A DNA stretch of 9,714 nucleotides from positions 1 through 9,714 of the forward strand of contig VMEY01000029.1 of assembly GCA_007375785.1 (NCBI GenBank), in the 5' to 3' direction. Numbering within the stretch: the first letter of the stretch is position 1; each line of letters begins with the position of its first letter. This document shows positions 3,226 to 9,714 of this stretch, piece by piece. Source of the stretch: Parcubacteria group bacterium Athens0416_74. Lineage in GTDB: Bacteria > Patescibacteriota > Minisyncoccia > Phycocordibacterales > UBA2100. The notes beneath the pieces are model-generated. The model did no database searches, had not been told where the DNA came from, and saw only the letters and a program-made list of their open reading frames with translations. Both the position numbers and the translations under genes were made by a program.

Positions 3226-5718
3226 ATGGCCCGTGGAAAAGAGGTAAAACAGCCTGATTCTGAGGCGCCAAAACCTGCACACATAAACGTGATTACGCGC
3301 TCCATCACGACGGAGATGCGCGAGTCGTACCTCGACTATGCGATGTCCGTCATTACGGCGCGCGCTCTTCCCGATGTGCGCGACGGCCTGAAGCCTGTGC
3401 ACCGCCGCATTCTCTATGCCATGCATGAAGCGGGTCTCTCCGCATCGGCAAAGACTCGCAAATCGGCGACTGTGGTCGGCGACGTGCTCGGTAAATACCA
3501 CCCGCACGGTGACGCGTCGGTGTACGATGCGATGGTCCGTATGGCGCAGGATTTTTCCATGCGCTACCCACTCATCATCGGCCAGGGCAACTTCGGCTCA
3601 ATAGACGGCGATGGAGCAGCGGCGTACCGCTATACAGAAGCGAAGATGTCGCGCCTCGCCGGTGAGATGCTGCGCGATATTGATAAAGAGACAGTGGACT
3701 TTCGCCCCAACTACGACAACACGAAGCAAGAGCCCGTGGTGATGCCGGCCGCGTTTCCCAATTTGCTCCTCAACGGCACGCTCGGTATCGCCGTAGGTAT
3801 GGCAAGCAACATCCCGCCGCACAACCTGCGCGAGACCTGCGACGCAGCGATGCACCTCATAGACAATGCAGACGCGACGACGGAAGACCTCCTCCAGTTT
3901 GTACAAGGACCCGATTTCCCGACCGGCTGCATCGCATTTAATAAGAAGGATATCGCGCATGCATATGCGACTGGTCGCGGCGGTGTGGTAGTGCGCGGTA
4001 ATGCCGAGATTGTGGAGGGAAAGAAGAGCGACTACCAAATAATCATCACCTCCATTCCGTACCGCGTCGTCAAAGCAGACCTCATCACGAAAGTCGCAGA
4101 CCTCGTCCATGAGAAGAAGCTCGAAGGTGTGCGCGACATCCGCGACGAGAGCACGACAGATGTACGCATCGTGATTGAGCTCAAGGGCAATGCGCATCCG
4201 CAGACCGTGCTCAACTATCTCTACAAGCACACGCAGCTCGAAGAGACATTCCACTACAACCTCGTCGCTCTTGTCGATGGTGTGCCGCAAACACTCTCAC
4301 TCAAGGCGATGCTCGAGAGCTTTGTCGCGCACCGCAAAGAAGTGGTAACGCGCCGCACGAAGTACGACCTCAAGATTGCAGAAGCACGAGAGCACATACT
4401 CCTTGGCCTCAAGAAGGCGCTCGACCATATCGATGAAATTATCGCGCTCATCAAAAAATCTAAAGATGTCGACGAGGCCAGGACGAATCTCATGTCGAAG
4501 TTTAAGTTCTCTGAGCTTCAGGCACAGGCGATTCTCGACATGCGCCTGCAGAAACTTGCCGGTCTTGAGAGAAAGAAGATTGAAGACGAGCTCAGGGAAG
4601 TGCAGGCCCTCATCGAAGAGCTTCGAGCGCTTCTCAAGAGCGAGAAAAAGATGATGGAGCTCATCAAGAAAGAGATGCGCGAGCTCAGCGAGAAGTACGG
4701 CGACGATAGGCGCACGAAGATTGTAAAGGGCGGTGCGGCGATTCTCTCTGCGGAGGACCTCGTCGCCGACGAAGAGTCGGTGCTCGTCCTCACGCAGGGC
4801 GGGTACATCAAGCGCACCAATCCAAGCGAATACCGCAGGCAGAAGCGAGGTGGTGTTGGCGTCGTCGACCTCGACACAAAAGACGAGGACTTCGTCACCA
4901 ACTTCCTCACTGCATCCGCACACTCCGACCTCCTTTTCTTCTCGGACCGCGGAAAAGCGTACCAGCTGAAAATGTACGAGCTTCCTGAAGGTAAGCGTGC
5001 GACCAAGGGAAAATCCATCATGAACTTTATTTCACTCGAACAGGGAGAACAGATTACCTCCATCCTCTCGATGCCAAAGGAAAAGAAAGCTACACAGGGG
5101 CTCTCGCTCCTCATGGTGACCCGCGGTGGCACGGTGAAGCGCGCGGGCGCCGACAATTTCCACGAAGTAAGGCGTTCCGGCCTCATCGCAATCGGTCTTG
5201 AAAAAGGCGACGCACTCATCTCAGCACAGTTCATCCGGGAGGAGGACGACGCCATGCTCGTCACTGCGAAAGGTCAGTCGATTCGTTTTGCCGCAAAAGA
5301 TGTACGCGAGATGGGCCGGCAGGCTGCGGGTGTGCGCGGCATCAAGCTCACCTCGGGCGATAGCGTCGTAGGCTCCGGCATCATCCCCAAAGGCGCAAAG
5401 GGCGAGCTCCTCGTGCTCTCTTCGACCGGCTACGGTAAGAAGACGCCACTCAGTGAATACAAAGTCCAAGGACGAGGCGGTAGCGGAATAAAGACGATGT
5501 CTATTACGGCGAAGACGAAACAGCTTGTGGGCGGTGCCGTGGTGCTCACCGGCGGAGAGCTCGTGGCGATGTCAAAGAAGTCGCAAACTATTCGCACGGG
5601 TCTCGATGAAATCCCGACACTTTCGCGCGCGACTCAGGGTGTGCGCGTCATGAAGCTCTACGAAGGCGACCAGGTGGCATCGTTTGTGATTTTCGAAGCT
5701 GAGGCGGTGCAAGAATAG
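3226..5718 (+). CDS. gyrA: DNA gyrase subunit A
   Basis: GyrA is the breakage-reunion subunit of the A2B2 enzyme that introduces negative supercoils. The protein is complete at 830 aa. The winged-helix domain carries [15 protein letters not shown] (56-70) and the quinolone-determining region [19 protein letters not shown] (90-108). The catalytic tyrosine is Tyr136 in [10 protein letters not shown], with the supporting Arg135. The tower domain and a long coiled coil (about 370-500, Lys/Glu/Leu-rich) follow. The C-terminal beta-pinwheel begins near 515 and holds the GyrA box at 539-545 as QKRGGVG, which supports gyrase rather than topoisomerase IV although the usual basic sixth residue is Val544. 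Repeated blade motifs follow ([57 protein letters not shown]). At the position equivalent to E. coli Ser83 there is Ala97; the Asp87 equivalent is Asp101. No gyrB is nearby. Confidence 0.97.
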   Translation: MARGKEVKQPDSEAPKPAHINVITRSITTEMRESYLDYAMSVITARALPDVRDGLKPVHRRILYAMHEAGLSASAKTRKSATVVGDVLGKYHPHGDASVYDAMVRMAQDFSMRYPLIIGQGNFGSIDGDGAAAYRYTEAKMSRLAGEMLRDIDKETVDFRPNYDNTKQEPVVMPAAFPNLLLNGTLGIAVGMASNIPPHNLRETCDAAMHLIDNADATTEDLLQFVQGPDFPTGCIAFNKKDIAHAYATGRGGVVVRGNAEIVEGKKSDYQIIITSIPYRVVKADLITKVADLVHEKKLEGVRDIRDESTTDVRIVIELKGNAHPQTVLNYLYKHTQLEETFHYNLVALVDGVPQTLSLKAMLESFVAHRKEVVTRRTKYDLKIAEAREHILLGLKKALDHIDEIIALIKKSKDVDEARTNLMSKFKFSELQAQAILDMRLQKLAGLERKKIEDELREVQALIEELRALLKSEKKMMELIKKEMRELSEKYGDDRRTKIVKGGAAILSAEDLVADEESVLVLTQGGYIKRTNPSEYRRQKRGGVGVVDLDTKDEDFVTNFLTASAHSDLLFFSDRGKAYQLKMYELPEGKRATKGKSIMNFISLEQGEQITSILSMPKEKKATQGLSLLMVTRGGTVKRAGADNFHEVRRSGLIAIGLEKGDALISAQFIREEDDAMLVTAKGQSIRFAAKDVREMGRQAAGVRGIKLTSGDSVVGSGIIPKGAKGELLVLSSTGYGKKTPLSEYKVQGRGGSGIKTMSITAKTKQLVGGAVVLTGGELVAMSKKSQTIRTGLDEIPTLSRATQGVRVMKLYEGDQVASFVIFEAEAVQE

Positions 5719-5765
5719 TTTCCCCATTCACTTTTTTTCGGCAGCGAGAATGCGCATCGGCGTTA

Positions 5766-5771
5766 TATAAT
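5766..5771 (+). promoter_or_regulatory. Consensus -10 (TATAAT) for a leaderless methyltransferase transcript
   Basis: A perfect TATAAT is followed by exactly 7 nt (GAGCGCA) and then the ATG at 5779, so transcription would begin at the start codon. This decides against the ATG at 5770, which overlaps the -10 itself. No good -35 is visible upstream. The T-run 5732-5738 has no stem in front of it, so it is not a clear gyrA terminator. Confidence 0.6.
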
Positions 5772-5778
5772 GAGCGCA

Positions 5779-6348
5779 ATGTCTGCGCACACTTCGCGTT
5801 TCGCGCACCCGCATCGCAATATCGATGCACTCGGTATAAGGCCGGGGCAGACGATTGTCGACTTTGGAGCGGGGAGTGGCGCATACGTCTTCGCTATTGC
5901 GGAGCGTCTGAAGGGTATGGGACACATATACGCTGTCGATGTGCAGCAAGAGCTCCTGAGACGGATAAAAAATGAATCGCAAAAACGGGGATACAAGAAT
6001 GTCGAGATTATCTGGAGCGATTTGGAGAAGCCGAACAGCTCCATGATCGCCGATACACATGCCGACCTGGTGTTGATTTCAAATCTACTCTTTCAAGTGG
6101 ACGCGAAAGAGGCAGTGCTTGCCGAAGCGTGGCGCATACTGAATAAGGCAGGGACACTCGCAGTCATCGACTGGAGCGATTCCTTTGGCGGCATGGGACC
6201 GATAAAGAAAGACGTCGTGAAAAAAGAGAAAGCTATTGAGCTTGCCGAGAGAGCCGGCTTCGACCATGTCGGTGACTTTGATGCGGGAGCGCATCACTAT
6301 GGACTGCTCTTTCAGCCAAAGATAGGTGATAATAATCGCACAGTATGA
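5779..6348 (+). CDS. Class I SAM-dependent methyltransferase
   Basis: 189 aa from the ATG at 5779, chosen because a TATAAT ends 7 nt before it; an ATG at 5770 would add three residues. The Rossmann-type fold shows motif I, VDFGAGSG (27-34), the acidic end of strand 2 at IYAVDVQ, motif II-like IIWSDLEKP, and a conserved ADLVLISNLLFQV stretch. RILNKAGTLAVIDW matches the post-motif III strand. The N-terminus FAHPHRNIDALGIRPGQ is typical of UbiE/Methyltransf_11 or _25-type enzymes. The substrate cannot be told from sequence. Its TGA (6346-6348) overlaps the ATG of the solute-binding protein (ATGA), so the two are likely coupled. It is a soluble cytoplasmic protein. Confidence 0.88.
   Translation: MSAHTSRFAHPHRNIDALGIRPGQTIVDFGAGSGAYVFAIAERLKGMGHIYAVDVQQELLRRIKNESQKRGYKNVEIIWSDLEKPNSSMIADTHADLVLISNLLFQVDAKEAVLAEAWRILNKAGTLAVIDWSDSFGGMGPIKKDVVKKEKAIELAERAGFDHVGDFDAGAHHYGLLFQPKIGDNNRTV
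6327..6336 (+). promoter_or_regulatory. -10-like TGATAATAAT just before the solute-binding protein gene
   Basis: TGATAATAAT holds an extended -10 (TG-n-TAATAA or AATAAT) 8-9 nt before the ATG at 6345. It could start a near-leaderless transcript from within the end of the methyltransferase gene, in addition to coupling through the 4-nt overlap. Confidence 0.35.
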
Positions 6349-7643
6349 AAAGACTTTCAGTATTTCAAGTAATCTTGCTCGCGAGCTTCGGCGCGATAGC
6401 TATCGCCGCGGTGCTTATCTTCGCGTTTGCCGTGGGTGGCGGCTCCACGAGTACCACCGGAGCTGTGCGTATCTGGGGTACGCTCGATGAGACGGCCTTT
6501 ACCACTGTGATACGACAGGCTGCGGAGAACAATCCAAACCTCTCGCAAGTCACTTACGAGCAGCAAGACCCGGAGACATACGATAAGAGACTCACCGACG
6601 CGCTCGCGAGCGGTCAGGGGCCCGATCTCTTTCTATTCCGCCAGGACAATGCTTTTTCCGATGCGAGCAAAGTCATCCCTATACCGTTTACTTCGCTCAC
6701 CGAATCTCAATTTAGCTCGGCATTCGTAGATGCTGCGTCACCATTTATCTCGCAAAGCGGTGTGCTCGCAATACCTCTGCTTGTCGACCCGCTCGTACTC
6801 TATTGGAATAAAGACACACTCTCCACTGCCGGATACGCAAAACCGCCGCAGTTTTGGGATGAGCTCTACAAAATAGCGGGCGATATCACGAAAAAGACCG
6901 ACGCGGGCACGATTCAGAAAAGCGCGCTCCCTTTTGGCGAGTACCGCAACGTCAATGGCGCAAAAGCTATTCTCTCTACCTTGATTCTTCAGGCGGGGGG
7001 CAACATCACTACTCGCGACACAGCGGGCAACCTCGTCTCTGCCATCTCGCCGCGAACCGGTGAGACCGCACAATCGACCGCCAACGCACTGCGATTCTAT
7101 ACAGAGTTTGCCGACCCCTCAAAGCCGCACTACACATGGAACCGTGCGCTCCCTGAAGCCCGTAAGTCATTTGCTGCAGGGGACCTGGCACTCTATATAG
7201 GCAACGCGAGTGAGGAGCCGCTCATACGGCGCATGAACCCCAATCTCAATTTCTCGGTTTCGGCGGTACCTCAAATTCGCGGGGCTGCGCGCGCCGTGGT
7301 CACGGGGTATGTCTACGGTCTCGCAGTGCCGCGCACCAGCAGCAATCCTTCAGGTGCCGCCATCGTGGCTTTTGATCTTGCGGGAGCAGAGATGTCGCGC
7401 GCGCTCTCGACCGCGCTCGGCATACCCTCTGTCAGACGAGACGTACTCTCCATGCCGGCGGAGGGCAACGACGTCATATACAACAGACAAGCCATCATCA
7501 CACGCTCGTGGGTCGATCCTGACCCTGAAAAGACAGAGGTCATCTTCCGCGATATGATTGAAAGCACAGTGAGCGGTGCCGCATTGGTGACCGAAGCTGT
7601 GCAAAGAGCGGACCAAGAAATGGCTGCTATGCTAGGACAATGA
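6345..7643 (+). CDS. Family 1 extracellular solute-binding protein, membrane-anchored
   Basis: 432 aa, the usual size for ABC-type family 1 (sugar-binding-like) solute-binding proteins. Residues 8-30 form a hydrophobic N-terminal helix followed by GGGSTSTTG. The protein has no Cys, so there is no lipobox, and the helix probably stays as a membrane anchor. Then come strand VRIWGTLDE (41-49), YDKRLTDALASGQGPDLFLF (79-98), and the signature AIPLLVDPLVLYWNKDTLS (142-160) continuing into AGYAKPPQFWDEL (162-174), which matches the family pattern for the hinge and ligand lobe. Later FAAGDLALYIGN and SVSAVPQIRGA match lobe-2 elements. No permease or ATPase gene is in view. The overlap with the methyltransferase and the 34-nt gap to pilin-like genes suggest an envelope or uptake role, which is inference. 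The ligand is unknown. Confidence 0.88.
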   Translation: MKRLSVFQVILLASFGAIAIAAVLIFAFAVGGGSTSTTGAVRIWGTLDETAFTTVIRQAAENNPNLSQVTYEQQDPETYDKRLTDALASGQGPDLFLFRQDNAFSDASKVIPIPFTSLTESQFSSAFVDAASPFISQSGVLAIPLLVDPLVLYWNKDTLSTAGYAKPPQFWDELYKIAGDITKKTDAGTIQKSALPFGEYRNVNGAKAILSTLILQAGGNITTRDTAGNLVSAISPRTGETAQSTANALRFYTEFADPSKPHYTWNRALPEARKSFAAGDLALYIGNASEEPLIRRMNPNLNFSVSAVPQIRGAARAVVTGYVYGLAVPRTSSNPSGAAIVAFDLAGAEMSRALSTALGIPSVRRDVLSMPAEGNDVIYNRQAIITRSWVDPDPEKTEVIFRDMIESTVSGAALVTEAVQRADQEMAAMLGQ

Positions 7644-7677
7644 ACCCCATTAGATACATACTTTTTAACACGCAGAT

Positions 7678-8088
7678 ATGATCCAACAGGTCGACAAGCA
7701 CACGACGACACATTCCAAATCGGCGGGATTATCTAACGGGGTGAAATACCTCAAACGCACACTCGCCTCCACGCTTCCGCTCGCGGCTCTCCTAGCCGCT
7801 GACATCGCTGCGGCGCAAAATCAGCAGCTACAAAATCCCCTCACCATCAATGACATCTCGGGCTTTATATCGCTGGTCCTCAAAGTGATGGTGATGGTCG
7901 CGCTGCCTATCATCAGCTTCTTTATCGTGTACTCCGGCTTCCTCTTCATCTCGGCGCAGGGCAATCAAGAGGCGCTCAGCAAAGCGAAGACCAACCTTCT
8001 CTATGTGCTCATTGGTTCTATATTGATTCTCGGTGCGTGGGTGATATCGACGCTCATAGGCGGCACGGTCACACAGCTTGTCCGCTAA
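7678..8088 (+). CDS. T4SS pilin-type (TrbC/VirB2-like) small membrane protein 1
   Basis: 136 aa from the ATG at 7678. A GTG at 7741 (residue 22) may be the real start: it gives a classic signal peptide (KYLKRTLASTLPLAALLAAD then IAAA, cleavage before QNQQ), and a -10-like TTATCT or TATCTA lies 5-6 nt before it. The 21-residue extension is hydrophilic and carries no recognisable signal. After cleavage, residues about 60-92 (ISGFISLVLKVMVMVALPII and SFFIVYSGFLFI) and 104-128 form two helices around the polar loop SAQGNQEALSKAKTN. That loop is the hallmark of the CPR type IV secretion pilin family (PF18895-like). Such proteins are thought to build a surface or secretion structure; the exact role in CPR cells is not settled. 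Neither start has an SD. Confidence 0.8.
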   Translation: MIQQVDKHTTTHSKSAGLSNGVKYLKRTLASTLPLAALLAADIAAAQNQQLQNPLTINDISGFISLVLKVMVMVALPIISFFIVYSGFLFISAQGNQEALSKAKTNLLYVLIGSILILGAWVISTLIGGTVTQLVR

Positions 8089-8487
8089 ATGATTATGAAG
8101 AAACAGTACATGTACGCTCTCTCTGCGGTGGCGCTACTTTTCCCATCGGTCACATTCGCCGCGCCACGCACGTTTAATGAGCTTGCCAACCTCATCGTCA
8201 CGATTCTCGACACCGGCACCGGGCTTCTCATCTTGGGTGGCATCGTGGTGTATTTCTGGGGGATCTCGACAAATATTCTCAAAATGAAAGACGAGGGGAG
8301 TCAGGCGTTTAAGGCGTACTTCGTATGGGGACTCATCGCCATTTTTGTCATGTTTTCCATCTGGGGCATTATCGAAATATTGCAAAATACGATATTCGGG
8401 GGCGATTACTACGACCCAAGCGGCGGGAGCCCCGCGCAATCTGGGGGCGGCGGGCCTTCCACGCAGTTTCCCGTCTTTGGCGAATAA
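8089..8487 (+). CDS. T4SS pilin-type small membrane protein 2 with Gly/Pro/Ser-rich tail
   Basis: 132 aa. The ATG at 8089 directly abuts the previous TAA with no SD; a second ATG at 8095 gives MKKQYMYALS. The signal peptide ends near TFA-A (residue 24/25). Two helices follow: about 38-60 (TILDTGTGLLILGGIVVYFW) and 76-100 (KAYFVWGLIAIFVMFSIWGI), separated by the charged loop STNILKMKDEGSQAF. This is the same layout as the preceding gene, so the two are probably paralogues. Residues 104-132 form an extracytoplasmic or cytoplasmic tail rich in Gly, Ser and Pro (GGDYYDPSGGSPAQSGGGGP) that the neighbours lack. Confidence 0.78.
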   Translation: MIMKKQYMYALSAVALLFPSVTFAAPRTFNELANLIVTILDTGTGLLILGGIVVYFWGISTNILKMKDEGSQAFKAYFVWGLIAIFVMFSIWGIIEILQNTIFGGDYYDPSGGSPAQSGGGGPSTQFPVFGE

Positions 8488-8490
8488 GAT

Positions 8491-8874
8491 ATGTGGCGCG
8501 CTCTCTTGCCACTTAGCGTCGCGCTCCTGCCTTCTGCGGCTTCCGCACAGGTGATTTCACAGGTATCCGGGCTTTTCAATGTCATGGTCGGGCTTATGCT
8601 CGTCTTTGCATTCCTCTTCTTTTTTGGCGGCCTCGGCATGTGGTTTGTACGTCTTGGGACATGGCCGACGTACCGTGATGAGGCCATCAGGCTCATGCAA
8701 TGGGGCGTGGTGATTCTTTTCGTGCTCGCTGCGCTCCTCGCTATCGTGCAGTTTGTGCAAAAGCATGTAGCCGCGGCGACATTCCTGGCCGGCATCGTCA
8801 TCGTGATTGGTGTGGCATGGATGGTGGTCACCGTCTCACAGGCCAAGGGCGAGGACGACGAGAAGAAACATTGA
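8491..8874 (+). CDS. Small membrane protein 3 of the pilin-like cluster
   Basis: 127 aa, starting 3 nt after the previous stop with no SD. A signal peptide, MWRALLPLSVALLPSAASA, ends before Gln20. Three hydrophobic segments follow: about 28-53 (FNVMVGLMLVFAFLFFFGGL), 68-90 (MQWGVVILFVLAALLAIVQF) and 93-114 (VAAATFLAGIVIVIGVAWMV). The loop RLGTWPTYRDEAIR matches the position of the polar loop in the two preceding genes. The extra third helix and the charged C-terminus (KGEDDEKKH) set it apart. It is probably a divergent member of the same pilin-like group or a partner subunit. Its stop is followed by 44 nt without a gene before the minus-strand terminator. Confidence 0.72.
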   Translation: MWRALLPLSVALLPSAASAQVISQVSGLFNVMVGLMLVFAFLFFFGGLGMWFVRLGTWPTYRDEAIRLMQWGVVILFVLAALLAIVQFVQKHVAAATFLAGIVIVIGVAWMVVTVSQAKGEDDEKKH

Positions 8875-8918
8875 ATTAAAAAGTAGTCCGACCAAAGAAG
8901 CCGTGCCCCCCCTCATTC

Positions 8919-8945
8919 AAAAAAACGGCCCCCAACTGGGGGCCG
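8919..8945 (-). terminator. Rho-independent terminator of the minus-strand hypothetical gene
   Basis: CGGCCCCC (8926-8933) and GGGGGCCG (8938-8945) form a perfect 8-bp GC stem with loop AACT. On the minus strand it is followed by seven Ts (A-run 8919-8925). On the plus strand GAAATGG follows, so it is not a good terminator for the pilin genes. Confidence 0.9.
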
Positions 8946-8982
8946 GAAATGGCCTGACGGTCTGCTCGCGGTCCGTTGGAAA

Positions 8983-9378
8983 TCAGCGAACGTGTTGCTG
9001 ATAGCCTTTGTGCTCGGACAGAATGTTCGTTTTGCAAACACGACGACACCGCGCCATCTCGGTAAGGCCGCCGTCCTCAAGCGACCAGATCGTGCCGACA
9101 TCGTTCACGCCCAGGGTGCCGAGCTTCATCGGGGTAATCACCTGCACGCGCTGCGCCTCGTCGGTTTCTTCGACCATAACCTCATCGGGTCCGACCGGGA
9201 AGTGGGAGTGGAGCAGCGCGACCCCGAATCGGTCGAGTCGTCCGTGCTTGCGCAAGACATCACGAATCTCGGCAAGACATGGACCGTCGGAATCATTCAG
9301 CGGCTTTACAGTGTCGATGTGCGCGAACCGCGACATCAGCAACGGTGCCATACTCAAAGTATCTTCAACCTGATTCAT
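8983..9378 (-). CDS. Conserved hypothetical protein with RFGVALLHxHF motif
   Basis: 131 aa, soluble, no signal peptide. A clear SD, AGGAG, lies 6 nt before the ATG at 9378. The most distinctive stretch is RKHGRLDRFGVALLHSHF (43-60) followed by PDEVMVEETD (64-73). It recalls a widespread small family of unknown function whose members carry RFG-hydrophobic-LLHxHF and DEVLVE signatures; this is from memory and not verified. The paired His residues (57, 59) with nearby acidic residues could bind metal, which is a guess. The C-terminus has CRRVC (111-115) and basic/His residues. Its codon choice (TTG, CTG, ACC, CGG) looks more mixed than that of gyrA, which favours CTC and CGC. It lies antisense between the third and fourth pilin-like genes and has its own terminator, so it looks inserted. 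Confidence 0.78.
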   Translation of the reverse strand: MNQVEDTLSMAPLLMSRFAHIDTVKPLNDSDGPCLAEIRDVLRKHGRLDRFGVALLHSHFPVGPDEVMVEETDEAQRVQVITPMKLGTLGVNDVGTIWSLEDGGLTEMARCRRVCKTNILSEHKGYQQHVR

Positions 9379-9425
9379 TTCAATCTCCTGTTAACGGTTG
9401 GCGGCCAGTCAACTTAGCCGGTCCC

Positions 9426-9454
9426 AGATTGCATCATGATTGGAGACAAGTCAA
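9426..9454 (-). promoter_or_regulatory. Weak promoter candidate for the 8983-9378 gene
   Basis: On the minus strand TTGACT (9454-9449) is 17 nt from CAATCT (9431-9426). The -35 is good but the -10 is poor. A second TTGACT (9412-9407) lies 42 nt closer to the gene. The intergenic stretch 9379-9538 otherwise shows only a GGCGCGCC palindrome near 9485-9492. Confidence 0.25.
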
Positions 9455-9500
9455 ATTAAGTGCGGAATGACGCTATCCACACTAGGCGCGCCCCGGTCTA

Positions 9501-9528
9501 TTGTATTTTCGCCCCCCAGGGCTACGAT
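9501..9528 (+). promoter_or_regulatory. Promoter for the fourth pilin-like gene
   Basis: TTGTAT (9501-9506) and TACGAT (9523-9528) are 16 nt apart. Transcription would start around 9535-9538, directly at the ATG at 9539, giving a leaderless or near-leaderless mRNA. No SD is present. Confidence 0.45.
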
Positions 9529-9538
9529 TAGTCTAATT

Positions 9539-9714
9539 ATGACTAAAACGAGCTTCGCTATGCGCGCACGATTAATCTTCACATCTGTTGTTACCGCTGC
9601 TGTCATTGGTCTCCCGTCTCTGGTCGGCGCCGCCAGCCTTTTCGATACGCTCTCTCTGGCCAACACGTTCCTCAATGCGCTCATAGGTCTCTTTATCACG
9701 CTCGCAATCGTCGT
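9539..9714 (+). CDS. Fourth pilin-like small membrane protein, partial (3' end beyond the window)
   Basis: 58 codons are visible with no stop. The start is the ATG at 9539, with an in-frame ATG at 9560 as alternative. Residues 8-31 form a signal peptide (MRARLIFTSVVTAAVIGLPS then LVGA, cleavage before ASLFD). After a short polar stretch a hydrophobic helix begins (FLNALIGLFITLAIV). The arrangement signal peptide, short spacer, hydrophobic helix is that of the preceding T4SS pilin-type genes, so this likely continues the cluster beyond the minus-strand insertion. The second helix cannot be checked. Confidence 0.65.
   Translation, partial: MTKTSFAMRARLIFTSVVTAAVIGLPSLVGAASLFDTLSLANTFLNALIGLFITLAIV

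Noticed and set aside
2646..3308. Minus-strand ORF of 220 codons opposite the single-pass membrane protein
   Set aside because: It crosses three plus-strand features (MBL-fold end, membrane protein, gyrA start), and no SD or family was seen.
3598..4290. Long antisense ORFs inside gyrA (also 4297-4923 and 4518-5264)
   Set aside because: They mirror strongly conserved gyrA codons; their products are compositionally odd and carry no motif.
8926..8945. Terminator for the pilin-like genes on the plus strand
   Set aside because: The T-run is only on the minus side; GAAATGG follows on the plus side.
9379..9538. Integron-type attC site beside the minus-strand gene
   Set aside because: GTTAAC and TTGACT-like pieces are present but no paired core sites or folded attC stem could be drawn, and no integrase is in view.

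Overview
The window reads as a stretch of a small, gene-dense bacterial chromosome, most likely from the Candidate Phyla Radiation (Patescibacteria, Parcubacteria-like). This is inferred from the gene mix rather than from a marker gene. Two short core genes (an S1-type ribosomal protein and gyrA) sit beside CPR-style genes: a degenerate MBL-fold protein, a stand-alone solute-binding protein, and a run of tiny two- or three-helix 'T4SS pilin' proteins. Most plus-strand genes have no Shine-Dalgarno (SD) sequence and carry a -10-like box right at the start codon.

Layout. Positions 1-581 (minus) hold the N-terminal 193 residues of ribosomal protein S1, divergent from an mscL-like gene (761-1105, plus) that appears to lack its second membrane helix. 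A bidirectional terminator (1106-1138) separates it from a minus-strand block at about 1141-2195. That block holds a 50-codon gene (1770-1922), a large hairpin terminator, a 26-codon leader ORF overlapping the next start codon, and a small secreted protein (1153-1524). Its right edge coincides with the 5' end of an MBL-fold gene (2265-2765) that has lost its N-terminus. Next come a single-pass membrane protein (2790-3155) and complete gyrA (3226-5718).

From 5779 to 8874, plus-strand genes are packed tightly: a class I SAM methyltransferase overlapping by 4 nt a membrane-anchored family 1 solute-binding protein, then three small membrane proteins of the T4SS pilin (TrbC/VirB2-like) type. A fourth pilin-like gene begins at 9539 and runs off the window. 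Between the third and fourth lies a minus-strand conserved hypothetical gene (8983-9378) with its own strong SD and terminator.

Two expression styles coexist. Plus-strand genes mostly show a -10 hexamer 5-13 nt before the start codon and no SD, which suggests leaderless or near-leaderless mRNAs. The three minus-strand accessory genes have strong SDs, and the block at 1141-2195 also shows structured leaders and dedicated terminators. This contrast, and the way both minus-strand units break plus-strand gene series, suggests they were inserted as cassettes.

The most unusual items are the coupled leader-ORF cassette, the MscL without TM2, the truncated MBL gene with few metal ligands left, and the pilin cluster joined to a solute-binding protein with no transporter in view. 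No CRISPR array, rRNA, convincing tRNA or transposase is visible.
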